64,000 bases of DNA from Protula sp. h YS-2021 (taxonomy: Eukaryota > Annelida > Polychaeta > Sabellida > Serpulidae). Shown here piece after piece: positions 25,619 to 36,599 of this stretch (the first letter of the stretch is position 1; each line of letters starts with the position of its first letter). The notes under the pieces were generated by a model that saw nothing but the letters and a program-made list of their open reading frames with translations, searched no databases and was not told the origin of the DNA. The stretch lies in contig OX457026.1 of NCBI GenBank assembly GCA_949752745.1, forward strand, positions 36,498,723 through 36,562,722, given 5' to 3'. The position numbers and the translations under genes were made by a program.

Positions 25619-26322
25619 CTACAATCCAAAATATTTGAAAAATTTCCAATATCTGAACTTATTTGGTTGCGGCGATAAGTCTTTAATAGAGAGGCACTGC
25701 CAAAATGTATTTTTTGAAAATGTTTCATTTGTAAATGCACACGTTCCTATAAAATTGCACTCCGGTGGCTTGTATCTGGACCACAGGGCTCTATGTTGAC
25801 CAGCAAAGTCTAACCAAGGTTTGCTATCACCATTCCAGTGCAGCAGTTTAGCATGCATTGCGTCACCAAACGATACATCTTGGCCGAGGGCCCAGCCTAA
25901 ACCGTCACAATGCCATCCCGGGATGTCAAACTTGGCCACCTCTTCACCAAAAGTCAACCACATTATGCCTTGGTTTCCCACAAACCACCACGGAATCTTT
26001 CTGTCGTTACTTTTTTCTTGAATTCTCGCCAACCGAAGCGCAGTTTCCATCCAAAATTCAAATTCTCTCTGCAAGGACTCATCAGAATCTCGCCATTTTC
26101 TTAAATTGAGTATGGAGACACCGTTGTTGTATATTTCTGCATTGCTGTTCAGTTTTCTACCATGCCTTGCTTCATAAATTTGAAATACTCTCCCTGCAAT
26201 AGAGTTCCGTCCTATTACCTCACCGAAGGTGCGCATTCCTTTTCTTTTAACTTGGTTTTGGGTGCGTGCGTGAATCAGCCAATAAGAACCCAAAGCTGCG
26301 TCCCAAAGTTGCGTGACATCTC
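25619..26322 (-). CDS. GT8 terminal exon b, alternative C-terminal half without the Asn tail
   Basis: The acceptor follows a strong pyrimidine tract (tttctcttttcttcatttaag, ending at 26323). The reading frame starts in the same phase as exon a: GA completes Gly, then DVTQLWD. The key motifs are retained: YNNGVSILNLRKW, PWWFVGNQ, GWHCDGLGW and LLHWNGDSKPW. The tail is ordinary (about 60 residues after KPW) and ends in TAG at 25619. No separate copy of the DxD exon lies between this exon and exon a, so it is either an alternative last exon of the same gene or the remnant of a partial tandem duplication. Intact motifs and a good acceptor favour function. Confidence 0.8.
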
Positions 26323-29300
26323 CTTAAATGAAGAAAAGAGAAAATTAATCAAATTAAAATATCCAAGGACATGGTGCCCGTTTGCACGGGATAACACAGT
26401 CACGGCAAGTCGCGGCTGAGGCCAAGGACCGTTGTAAATGACAACTCATCTTAATCTGGACTGACCGATTTATACTTACTTTTGGGTGCTCGTTCCGTGT
26501 GGGGTGATATTCACGTATGAAATGGTTACCATGCCTGTCCATAACATTTTAAAGCGATATCTAAGCGCGGAGTATCAAGCATGAAAATACGACTCTTTGT
26601 AAGCAAACTTGGACACTCGTGAAAAATTCATCCCCTAAGTTAAAAGTGCAGCTAGACCACATGTTACTACAATTACAGAACAAACACAAGACATGCATTA
26701 ATACTGACAACAACGTACGTGCAATTTTGCGTCACCATTGTTGTTGAATAAGGAGTGCAGTTCCGAAAGGCCACCCCTCCCTTCTTTTTGTGGAAACGCG
26801 GAGTATTGGGAAGAAATCACATGTACTCCCTTTTGACAAAACTGGCACTCCACATGGATTTCGTCAGACATTACAATTGCTACTCTCCTACCCTCATTCT
26901 CCATTTTTAGGAGACGCATGGTAACACATGGGTTACCAAATACCACCCCGACACCGAGTGGTCTCCCCCCCCCCCCCCGAAATTCTGTGTAATTGGAAGA
27001 ATTGGAACAGGACTGAAAAAGTAGTCATATTTCCGGCGTTGCCTTATTCCGGGTTTTTGTGAAATCAAATTTAAATAAATTAACTTACCATAGCATTAGG
27101 AACTTCACGTTAGAAAACCATGATTGTTAATACGTAGAACAACCATTCGATTTTTTTCCCAAAGTACATTAAACTATTTTGCCGAAAGAAATTTGCAGAC
27201 ATAATTGGCAGATAATGTATAGACTTAAGTCTAGTCAAGATGAAGTATCGTTGACTAGTAAGATTATATCTTATGACCAATTATATCTTATAGCTTGTCT
27301 CAGAGTTTCATCGGCTTTCGAGTTCCTGTCATAACTAAAAAATTATTGACTTGAGAATCGACTTATCAGATTATGGAATATTTATTAATATTTATTTTTA
27401 ACAATATATAATTACAGATATCAATAAATCAATGTACACCTCATTAATATATATTCTGCTACCAATAATAGCAAAAAACTTATTTCTGAGATCAACATTT
27501 AAATAAAGTTCAACGAATCGCCTGTCATATTTTTTTATTTATGATATCAATTATAGCAACATCATTTTATCCGAAGAATTCCTTCATTTATGTGTGATAT
27601 AAAGTGAAAAAGAAAGATTCTGTATACAGTGGCCAGTCATTATATGATTCACAGATATTTGCTTCTGAAATTTAAATATAAAAAAATAGCCTCTGATATT
27701 TTGATATCAAAAAGTGCTTTAAAAATAAAAAAATCATTTGTACATGTCAAAATATACAAGTCTCATTCTGAAAAAAAAAATGATATATAAAATAAATTAA
27801 TAAGCGCAAAATTAAAATTTTGCTATAAAATACTTTGCTGTGAAGAACTTAACTTTTCGTCACTAAATATAGACACGGCCTAAAGGTGTTTATCGTATGG
27901 GCTGTGTTCTCCCATTGGTCAGTTGGGTATATATTGTAAAAACCTATCTCTCCAGGTTTCGGGGTTTTCCACTGTTAGCTTTCAGCTAAGAGGGTAAAAT
28001 AATGTTGATAATTTCTGCAATTTCTGTGTTTTTAATTTGATCTTATTCAATTTGCCTTCCTTCCTGCGCTGACTCCTCCAAACGTTGTGCTTTTTTGTAA
28101 TTCGCTGTGGAATTTTTCTTGTATCTTTCCCAACAGAATTATTTTTGAATTCAATTTGCTTGTCAAGCGTTAATTGTTTTGATGATCTTACAGATTTGAT
28201 GACATTACAGACAAGAACAGATTCTATTTCCTACATTCAGTTAATTGTAAAATGATTTAAAACAGACGATTCTCGCACTTGCGAAAGAAATTCAAGTGTT
28301 TTGTTTAATACAGTGATAAGTAATTAAAAAAAAAACAACTTTTTTAATGTCACCAAAAATTATAGTTTCCATTTTGATTAATATTATTGTTGTTGTTGTT
28401 ATTGTTGTTGTTGTTGTTCTTGTTGTTTTGGTTATTGTTGTTCTTATTCTGATTGTTTTGGTTATAACCACGGTTTTGATTGTTATTTTGGTTCATGTTT
28501 TGGTTTCGGTTCTGGTTATTGCTCTGATTTTGATGATTATTTCTATTGTTCTGCATATTATTGTAATTATTGTTATTGTTTCGATATTGCTGCTGGTTCT
28601 GTGCCAGTGGCGGGGAAGGTTTTGGTCCGCATTCATAAAACACTGGATTTTCAATGCCGGGTGTGACATTGCGTGCTACGGCTACGCCTTGTCCATTACA
28701 CTCTATCACTCTGTGTACCGCCCAGAACTGGTGATGAGGACCCGTATTATCCAACCAAGGCTTCTTATCTCCATTCCAGTGCAAGAGTTTCGAATTTTTT
28801 GCTTTTGTTAAAGGAATTTCTTCCCTCAGTCGCCAACCCAAGCCATCACAGTGCCAACCAGGGTACGGGAAATTGGCCACATTCTGTTGGTATATGAACC
28901 ACATCATTGCTTGGTTTCCAACAAACCACCATGGAAATCGCGGTTTCACTTCCTTGGCTACTAATTCCCCCAGTTCTAGAGCCACTTGCATCCAGAATGC
29001 ATATTCCCGTTGTAAATAATCATCCTCTTTCCTCCATTTTCTTAAATTTAAAATGGCCACTCCATTGTTAAAAGCCTCAGCGTATCCGATCAGCTCCTTG
29101 CCGTATCTTTCTTTGTAAATTTCAAAAGCGCGAGCCGCGTTCTTGTTGCGCCCGACAAAGTAGTCGTATGTGACGCTACTCGGGTCGTCGTTTTGAACGC
29201 GCGCTGTCATGATCCAATAATCCGCAACAGTGGCATTCCACAGTTCAGTAAGGTCACCTGCAACACATGGACAAGGAATAGAGAGCTCTCTTGTATTAAA

Positions 29301-32300
29301 TTTTTGAGTTCATGGGTCAGATTTTCCGAATAAAGACCAGCTTTCTTCTTGTTGCAACTACAGGATTACGTCAGCACAGCAAATACTTGAATTTTTTGTG
29401 ACATTCATTTTGACTATCTCTTGGCAAACCCCTTATTAACCAACCAATTCATCTCTATATTCCTTCTCCAATTCCGAAATAAACTGACACCACAAAACAC
29501 ACATTACAAACATACCAAAACACAAACATACTGAAAGATGAAACATGCAAACATGCACACAACATGAATGGTGTTAGCCTGTCTCTTGTGGAACCCCCAA
29601 TTATTTGGATAATAAAGGGGTAGTCCAGATTTGTTTCCAAACGTGTGCCAGATTGTATAAAAATGCAATATTAAAATATGCAAAACGCCAGTCAAGAAAA
29701 TGAATCTGGAAATGTCAAATTATCATGCAGATTTTAACCATTGCTGCAATTATGGCGAGTCGGATTTCTGACAAACAGTAGTCTGTTATGAAAGATAAAA
29801 ACATACAAACAAAAACAAAAGAAAACAAACAAACAAACAAACTTTCATTGTTCATTACCAGAATCGTATAAATAGCTAACAAGACATGACCTCCTATTGT
29901 TAATGCTTACTAGCTTCTTCTATTTTAAGTTTTTAGTTTTTACATAATCGGCGTGCTAGTATGAGAACTAACTGGCTCTTACCTTGAACAATCATGTCAA
30001 CATCTAGCCATAAAACTTTATCAAGATAGGGGAATATTCTGTGTGATTGCAAACGCACAAGGTCGGCGCAGCTTTCAAGTTTTTTGTGAATTTTTCCAGT
30101 CAATTTTAAATACTTCCAGAACATGGCATTCATATATTTGCCTACATTTTCCGCAATGTCCAAATCGTCCACGTCAAATCCTGGTATGTCAAAACATCGT
30201 AAATACTGTTTCACCATGACGACATTTTCCTGACACCACATGATGTGAAATCTCACGGGTGACTTTGTGTTTTTCAACACCGAATTGATTAAAGTCGGCA
30301 ATCCCACTAACATTTTTTGATCTAGCGTTACCAACAAATGCACAACATTGCCGTGAACTGATCCAGGAAATGGATTGACGCGGATTGGATATGGTTTCAG
30401 GATTTTGTCTTCCTCCCGATCAGAATCTTTTCGACGGAAAAGTTTTCGTTTTAAGCTACTCTCGTCGTGATGTTCCTCATCATACATCTCATAGTCTCCC
30501 ACATCTTCATACAAAATGGATTCTTCACCATCTTCTGCAACATGTAATGAAGTTACAAGTTAATACTTTTGTTTCGCTTCTCTTTTCTTTATTAAAGAGC
30601 TCAGTTAAATAAATGATCCTGTCTGTTAGTGTTACAACTTTAAAGCCTTAGCAAACATTTTAAAAAGTCAGGTGCTACCGACTAACTGAAATCCACTCGT
30701 CAATTGCATTTAGCAGATGAGTAGGTTCTCAACGCTAAATACATCTTCTCAGTATGGGGTTAATCGGATATGTTCAGCCTAGGACCACTACCGGTGGTTT
30801 AATGTGAAATACAGTTGTAAATTCGGTTTGACTTCCTGATTTTTTTTCTCGGTGTTGCATTGTAAAATATCTGAGTGTAAATATCAGTCACTACAAGTCT
30901 GTAACAACATATGATAGCTTTCAGTTTAATCCTTTTTTAGCCTATGGCCCGTTATATTTCTTATAAACTGTATGTAACATAAAAGTTCGGGTTAAGGAAT
31001 CACGAACAATCGTATTAAAATCAGATCGAATTTTCGTTCGCCGGTTTAACAGGCTTTCTTACCGCCCCCCCCCCCCCGATCTGAACAGCTTGCCTCCCCC
31101 TGGAGGAAGCCATACTGGGTTATCTTCCCCCCTCCAGTATATTTAGCCCCCGCCCAAATTTTTTTGCATGTAAATGTATTTTGATAAAATTTTTTCCTGT
31201 GAATAAATAGACTCCATTAAACTGTATAAAACTATCTTGAACTACTTTATTGGCTGAATTCAACATAACTAAAATAAAAATATAAAAAGGCATCCTTGAT
31301 CAGAAAGTTCTTTATTTTTCTTATAAATATCCTTTTAAGTATTTTAGAGAGCCCAGGTGGATACACCTGATCACTAAGATTATCATAAATAACATCCACA
31401 TTATCCAAGAAGCGCTTTCTTGTATGTTTGTATGTTCAACTTCATCTTCCTGTTAGAAAGTGAACTGTTGATTATAACTGCCCTATATCTAACAGTTTTT
31501 GAGATACAGAAGCTACGTGACCTTTAACCTTGACCTTGATGTTAAACTTCAGTTAACGAGGCTGCGCCCAGCTTAAGCTATAGATGTGTTCGAACAGATT
31601 TGCCGTTTTGTGACGGCAAATCGTCATTTAAAAAAAATTGACCTCAGCTTGGCCTTGACCTTTGAGGTCAAGATCAAAATGCCTTACGGCTGCAGAGAGA
31701 CCTTATCATCGACGAATCCAAGGAGGGAGTTGCAATCCTAAGCCCTCTAAATTCGAAAAAAAAAACATTACGACTGTTCAACTTCGTGTTTTTACAAAAA
31801 GTTTACTAGTACACTCGTTATTTCGAGTGATTTCTCTCTTTAAGTTAACCCCCCCCCCCCTTTGATTAAAGTCTGTATGCGCCACTGCTACCGCTTTATA
31901 CGCGTACACCAAACTTCACCAAGTTACTACTCCAAATAGCCTAAAAGATTTTTTTGGAAATCATGTTGACGCGCAAACAATCTTAGACCTGCTAAATTAT
32001 GACCTTTGAGGTCTAAGCGGATCTTATCATCTTCTATACGTGCAGTAATTTTCCACTTCGTAGCGAAAATAGTGTGGCATGGGGGTTTGGAAACAATCTC
32101 AAATGACTAAAACATACAAAAGGAGAAAAGAAAGAAAAGTCCGGGATGGCTATAAAGTATCCCCATTTTCTAAGCGTGAAAAACGCGGATCTGGGATCTG
32201 TTTTTTTTTTAAATTAGCTGTGGGTAATAACTTTCAGTCTTTAATATCTTTAACTTTTGCAACATATTTCTAATATTTATCAACATCATGTAAATTACCA

Positions 32301-32753
32301 ATTGCTTTTAATGTCTCAGTCTGAAGATTTTGATTTTTCTTCTAATTTTTGATTAAGATCAGTTCAAATGCACACGTTGCATAAAATAAGTAACATACCA
32401 TTATATATCTTGGAATAAAATGATAAATTAGGTAATACAAAATACAGTCTTAAAAAGTATTTTTGGAATGAAGTTCAAAAGAAAATTCGATGTTTCTTTT
32501 GCACCAGTCACATCTATGCGCATCTGCACAAGACATTTACGGTAGATAAACAGAAACACATACCAATATCTTGGACAACGCGAATCACTGGTCTGTACAA
32601 TCCTTTCTCAAGTGTTTTGTAAGACAAGAGCAACCATGTCCAACCAAAAATTCCCATTGCCACCAAGATGAAATAATTTGTGGAGAATCTCCTGTTTATC
32701 TGACGGTCCTTTATTCCAGAATCCAGCGTTAATTTAATGCTATTAATTGACAT
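25619..32753 (-). CDS. GT8-family type II Golgi glycosyltransferase, spliced, two alternative last exons
   Basis: Exon 1 is 32753-32564, exon 2 is 30534-29983, and the last exon is either 29257-28350 (549 aa) or 26322-25619 (481 aa). All junctions are GT..AG and every intron splits a codon after its first base, so both versions stay in frame. Residues about 27-45 form one hydrophobic segment after a basic stretch (INRRF), a type II signal anchor. An acidic stem rich in Glu/Asp follows (about 64-90). The catalytic core opens with a VHLLVTLDQ strand, and the DxD metal/nucleotide-sugar motif is D241-V-D243 in WLDVDMIVQGD. Both last exons carry an NNGVxILNLRKW motif, FVGNQ, and the C-terminal HWNGDxKPW motif whose His completes the metal site in GT8 enzymes. 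The family transfers sugars from UDP-sugars with retention of configuration, here presumably in the Golgi lumen. Donor and acceptor sugars cannot be read from the sequence. It is divergent to a sulfotransferase gene. Confidence 0.88.
27380..27850. repeat. GATATC-rich dispersed element fragment, copy 4
   Basis: It lies in the interval between the two GT8 terminal exons. It shares gattctgtatacagtggcca, the catcaataaatcaatgta-type opening and the tttgatatcaaaaag tract with the copies at 22.9 and 37.3 kb. Confidence 0.6.
28350..29257 (-). CDS. GT8 terminal exon a, with Asn/Gln-rich tail
   Basis: The acceptor is tgttgcag (29259-29258). The exon begins by completing Gly248, then DLTELWN. It contains FNNGVAILNLRKW (about residues 310-322), PWWFVGNQ, GWHCDGLGW and LLHWNGDKKPW with the metal-ligand His near residue 407. 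After FYECGPKPSPPLAQ the protein becomes a tail of about 80 residues made almost entirely of Asn and Gln with scattered Arg, Tyr, Met, His and Lys, ending GNYNFW before TGA. The Asn codons are a mixture of AAT and AAC interrupted by Gln codons, not a pure trinucleotide tract. An ATTAAA lies directly after the stop. It is roughly half identical by eye to terminal exon b. Confidence 0.87.
29983..30534 (-). CDS. GT8 exon 2: stem and nucleotide-sugar-binding half with DxD
   Basis: The acceptor is ttgcag at 30535-30536 and the donor is GTAAGAG from 29982. The 552-nt exon encodes an acidic/basic stem followed by the N-terminal half of the GT8 fold: the strand VHLLVTLDQKMLVGLPTLIN, an ALVRL-like DLVRL segment, and LWLDVDMIV with the DxD pair. 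The exon stops one base into a Gly codon. Both downstream terminal exons complete that codon to Gly (GGT or GGA) and continue with Asp-(Leu/Val)-Thr-(Glu/Gln)-Leu-Trp, the usual GT8 continuation. Confidence 0.88.
31495..32075. repeat. Dispersed CCTTGACCTTTGAGGTC repeat fragments
   Basis: Motifs gaccttgaccttgatg (31530), ttggccttgacctttgaggt (31650) and atgacctttgaggtctaagc (32000), each followed by an aga(c/t)cttatcatc phrase, show two related copies of one repeat. The interval otherwise holds C-runs (31072, 31851) and no gene. Confidence 0.55.
32564..32753 (-). CDS. GT8 exon 1: cytoplasmic tail and signal anchor
   Basis: The ATG at 32753 begins a 63-residue reading frame that ends at a GTATGT donor (32563-32562). 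The layout is a short N-terminal tail, the basic cluster DRQINRR, then the hydrophobic run YFILVAMGIFGWTWLLL and a short stem. This is the usual architecture of Golgi glycosyltransferases. The last base (G) joins AA of exon 2 to make Glu64. No other ATG in this frame precedes it, and it lies beside the shared upstream region with the sulfotransferase gene. Confidence 0.82.
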
Positions 32754-33337
32754 TCTGATTTATAAAAATTGAATTAAGTTTCAGATAAAAAGCTTAAATG
32801 AATCACAGTGTTGGTCTCTTTCTGAATTTGAAGCATGGTCTAGTGGTTATGACGTCATGCAGTCACGTGACATGGGCGATCACAGTGGACATCACGGTGG
32901 TCAAGCAAACACATAAGCTTTGTGTTATTCAGCCTTTGTACAATTCGTGCCCTAAAGCAAGGGTTTGTTCAAATAAGAATTACTCCTTTTCTAATTTTTT
33001 ACCCACCCCAAAACGCAATGAAACATTTTATTCCGTGCTCAAGGAAGTATTTACAGTTGCATGCTCTATACGCCGTGGTCTCTTCGGCAGGTTTTTATCA
33101 CAGACATATGGATGATTTTATTTAAACTTTCATTACAGAGCTCACAAAATGTGAAATTTTTGCTGTTTACAATTTGCAATGATAGACATAATGCACTTTT
33201 CAAAAATGCACTTACGCGAAAAACGAGCTACAAAATCTAACCGATTCTGGATACGTTTTGCCGATATTTTGTGTGCCGAGAATATCCTCTTGTGAATAAA
33301 ATCGCTCAGATGAGAAAGAAAGACAACAAAAGTCACT
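32754..33337. promoter_or_regulatory. Shared divergent upstream region of the GT8 and sulfotransferase genes
   Basis: These 584 bp separate the two start codons of head-to-head genes. The region contains TGACGTCA at 32850-32857 and GTCACGTGAC at 32862-32871. Both are perfect palindromes, only 4 bp apart, about 100 bp upstream of the GT8 ATG. The first is a full cAMP response element and the second is an E-box of the CLEAR/USF type. No clear TATA box stands out. Transcription start sites are unknown, so part of the interval is 5' UTR. Confidence 0.6.
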
Positions 33338-35607
33338 ATGCTCAAGTGTCAATTTCTTAGAACTTTTAAATACAGAAGGTACCTTACGATTGCTTGGTGT
33401 TTCATCATGGCCTCGCTCTTGTGTACGAACCATCTGGCAACAGAAAACATAGCAAGGCGCTCCTCTGCCTTCGTCAATGTTGGAGGTAAGAATCTAAATT
33501 ATCTGACACTTCTAAATAAACATCAGTTAAAACTTATAAACCGCTGACATTTCGTTTGGAATCACTGCGTTAATTATACTGCCCTCTTGCTTTGAATTGC
33601 GCTTTGTGGTTTTCTCAATGTTGTTAACATAGAATGTTAAATCTAAGACAATTGCGGAGATCCATCACAGGAAGAGTTTTGAATTGAAGAACTTAATTCA
33701 ACAATTAGCTATCGATTTCAATAGACTAACTTTCTCTGTTTATTCTCAGTCAGTTAACTCAATTTATTAACTGCATAGTTAGCGCCCAGTTTATGTAACG
33801 GTTTAAAGCCTAAAAAAAAAACAAAAAAAACAGTGTATTCTGTTGTCAGAAAATCACGAGTCGCATAACAAAATGTGATTTCGGAAAGCTTTTGGTGATT
33901 ATGGTTCCAACAAAAAGCAGAAACGTAAATAGAAAAATGTGAAAAAATCAAGTGTTTTGCCAGTAAACGTTTCACTGAAACATTAAATCATACAATATGG
34001 GAGCAATATTTTTTTCATTAATATTTGAGTTCCAACCGGATTTTTTCTCTACATTACAATTTAAAACAAAACCTGGCCGACTGGATAAAATTCATTTGAA
34101 ATTTGGATGATGAACAAAGTTATTTTTCTTTTAGCTATGCATTCTACATCAGTGAAAGCTTTTTTTTAAATTACTTGTTTAACAGGAGAAAACGTGGAAG
34201 CACTGCTGCATAGAAAACTTCACAGAATGAAGCACATAATTTATGATACGGAGGACCTTTATAGCTACATTTCTGACAACATTACATCTATGCAACAGCT
34301 CAACTTTCTGCCATCGACCAAGACCCCTTGTTTTCTCAGTAACGAACGCATCGCTTACGAGGAAAATTCCAAATGGTACAGCGGTATGTCTTGTTTACAC
34401 GACTAAATTTTGGTGGTCACATTGACAATCCGGGCACCTGTAGTATTTCAATGTGTCCAATCAAAAGTACATGCAGTGGCTGATATAAAATATTTAAAAA
34501 GCGTTGAGGTGAAACGTTTCTAATTTATCAGTTATTTTAACACACAAAATATAACAGATTTTAGTCACCTGAGCTAATTTTGCGAATATTATCAAACCAG
34601 TAGCACTACAGTGTATTTAACGCATAAAAGTAACTTTCTGAATCTGAGTTACATCTTAAAGCGTAATACTTGATATTACAGGTAGCCGCATCTCCGTGTC
34701 GTGTTTACCGTTCTTCTATTTGATTGGCTTTCAAAAATGTGGCACATCGGACTTCTACATGCGAGTCCTTCAACACAAAGATGTGACGGATGCGGACGGC
34801 AGAAAAGAGCCGCATTTCTGGAAGAGATCGCTTTCTTTCGGAAATTATACCAATATGTTTCGCCGAGGCTCTTCGGAAATCGTCCGTCGGGCGGGAGGCT
34901 TAACGCAACTTCTTTCCAAAGATCCCGCTTCAAACCAACAGCCCGTGAACTTCGAGAGCGACGCTTCCTTTATCCGTTATCACAACGAATGGAACGAACT
35001 GCTTTTGGGAGATTTCTCCGCGACAACAGTTTACATCCCACGAGAAAAAATAGAAGCATTGTATCGACTAACACCCAAGGCTAAAATCATCATAATGATG
35101 CGAGATCCGAGTGAACGCGCACTCTCACACTATCTCATGGACATCAAATATGGTACAACGAAAGGACGCGGAACCGCTAAAGAATTCCACATATACTGTG
35201 AGCATCTCATAGCGTGCATCAATGCCAAAGGAAACCAAATGGAATCTAGTGACATTAATACAGGCTGCAAGGGGGATTGGATTCTAACGAATGGAATCTA
35301 CCATGCCTTCATCAGAAAATGGCTTCAGATTTTTCCTAGACAAAGTATACTGTTTGTAAAATTTGAAGAATATATCCAGCAACCTTCCCGCATTTTTAGA
35401 AATAATTTATTTCCTCTTTTGGAACTGTCAGATCTGACGGAATCGGAAGTAAATTCTATTGACACACACTGGATCAATAATCAGGGTACCAGCAAAGTGC
35501 AGATGTTCGCAAGAACAAAGAGAATGTTGGACGATTTCTACAGACCTCACAATCGTTGGCTCGTGGATTTAATCGGCGATGAAAAGTTCAGCTGGATTCA
35601 GCTGTGA
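33338..35607 (+). CDS. CHST15-like Golgi carbohydrate sulfotransferase, three exons
   Basis: Exons are 33338-33485, 34186-34383 and 34682-35607. All introns are phase 1 with GT..AG ends, giving 423 aa. Residues about 15-33 are a hydrophobic signal anchor after KYRR, so it is a type II membrane protein. A stem of about 90 residues follows. Exon 3 carries the sulfotransferase domain: the 5'-phosphosulfate (PAPS) loop GFQKCGTSD at 131-139, KEPHFW at 157-162, and the 3'-phosphate motif RDPSERALSHY at 256-266. The spacing and the KEPHFW sequence recall the GalNAc4S-6-O-sulfotransferase (CHST15) group acting on chondroitin-type chains. The exact acceptor is not readable and invertebrate members are diverse. 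AATAAA lies at 35783-35788, about 175 bp after the stop. Confidence 0.88.
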
Positions 35608-35782
35608 AACCGCAACTGCACTGCTCATTTTACATGTTGATTCGACCCAATGAGAGCTGCTCCTCATTCACAAAAGTTAATTTGATCTTGAATAATTAGC
35701 TTCTTAGAAAAATTATTTGTAATGGAACAAAGCTGTTTTTTTAACAATGTCTTGTCATATAGTTACTTTTAGCAGCTGTAAA

Positions 35783-35788
35783 AATAAA
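35783..35788 (+). terminator. Polyadenylation signal of the sulfotransferase gene
   Basis: A canonical AATAAA hexamer lies about 175 bp downstream of the TGA stop at 35607. It is the first AATAAA seen after the stop on this strand. Confidence 0.5.
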
Positions 35789-35884
35789 AATAGAGCACCA
35801 AAAACAACTGAACGTTTTTGCATCTGAGCAAAAATCTGAAAAAGCAACACTTTTTAATGTGACATTTTATCATGCATGCAAATC

Positions 35885-36075
35885 TACAATAAAACCTGCC
35901 TATCCCGGAAAACGGGGGGACTGGCGGATTTTGTCCGGTATATAGAGGTGTCCGGTATTTCAGGGGCATGTAAACCAATGGAAAAAAAGCAGGACTGAGA
36001 ATTCTCGTCCGGTATTGGCAGTTGTCCGATATTTCAGGCTTTGCCCAGAATGAGGTTTTACTGTATTTCCATTTC
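35885..36075. repeat. Short DNA-transposon-like fragment with TGTCCGGTAT repeats
   Basis: It contains ataaaacctgcctatcccgg, then repeated gtccggtat and tgtccgatatttcaggc, ending aatgaggttttactgta. The aataaaacctg start and aggttttac end are inverted, as in small mariner-like MITEs. Confidence 0.5.
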
Positions 36076-36599
36076 CGGTGACATAAAAAGATGTGTTCAT
36101 AAGATGTGTTCATGTGTTCCCATATTAAAGCAGATTCGTTTTACTCTTGCGTTTGCGCGATATGATCATCCGTGCATGAATAAAATAATCAGCATCCTGA
36201 TATAACACCTCATGACCTAGCTCCTCGCCTCAGAAGGAACGAAAGCCAGAAGTTAGATAAAATTGGGCCAAATTTTAAAATATAAAAGTAATTGCCATAT
36301 GATGGCATTGGTTTGGCTTTCTTGGACAGCGGTCACCAGAGGAGTAAAATGGGTCATCCTCTCAACCCCCCCCCCCTCCCTCGGAGTGAACCCCCCCCCC
36401 CCCTAGGAGTGAAAGCGCCACAAAAAACTGGAGGCCAGCCCTGGGGCAAACTCCTTAACCAATGTACCACCCCTCCCCTCCTCCACACACAAACAAAGAA
36501 TAAGCATATTACAAGCCTTTTTTAAAAAAAAAGCAGAAAGAAAGAATTGATGCCAATCACAATCAATTGATTAATGCCTGAAGCTGCAGTTAATTGAAA

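Noticed and set aside
26698..26946. Minus-strand 82-residue frame between the two GT8 terminal exons (MSDEIHVECQFCQKGVHV)
   Set aside because: It has two Cys pairs but no splice context that fits the gene and no family I can name; most likely an untranslated repeat or chance frame.
28347..28811. Plus-strand 154-residue Val/Ile-rich frame
   Set aside because: It is the antisense shadow of the Asn-rich tail and HWNG-containing exon of the GT8 gene.
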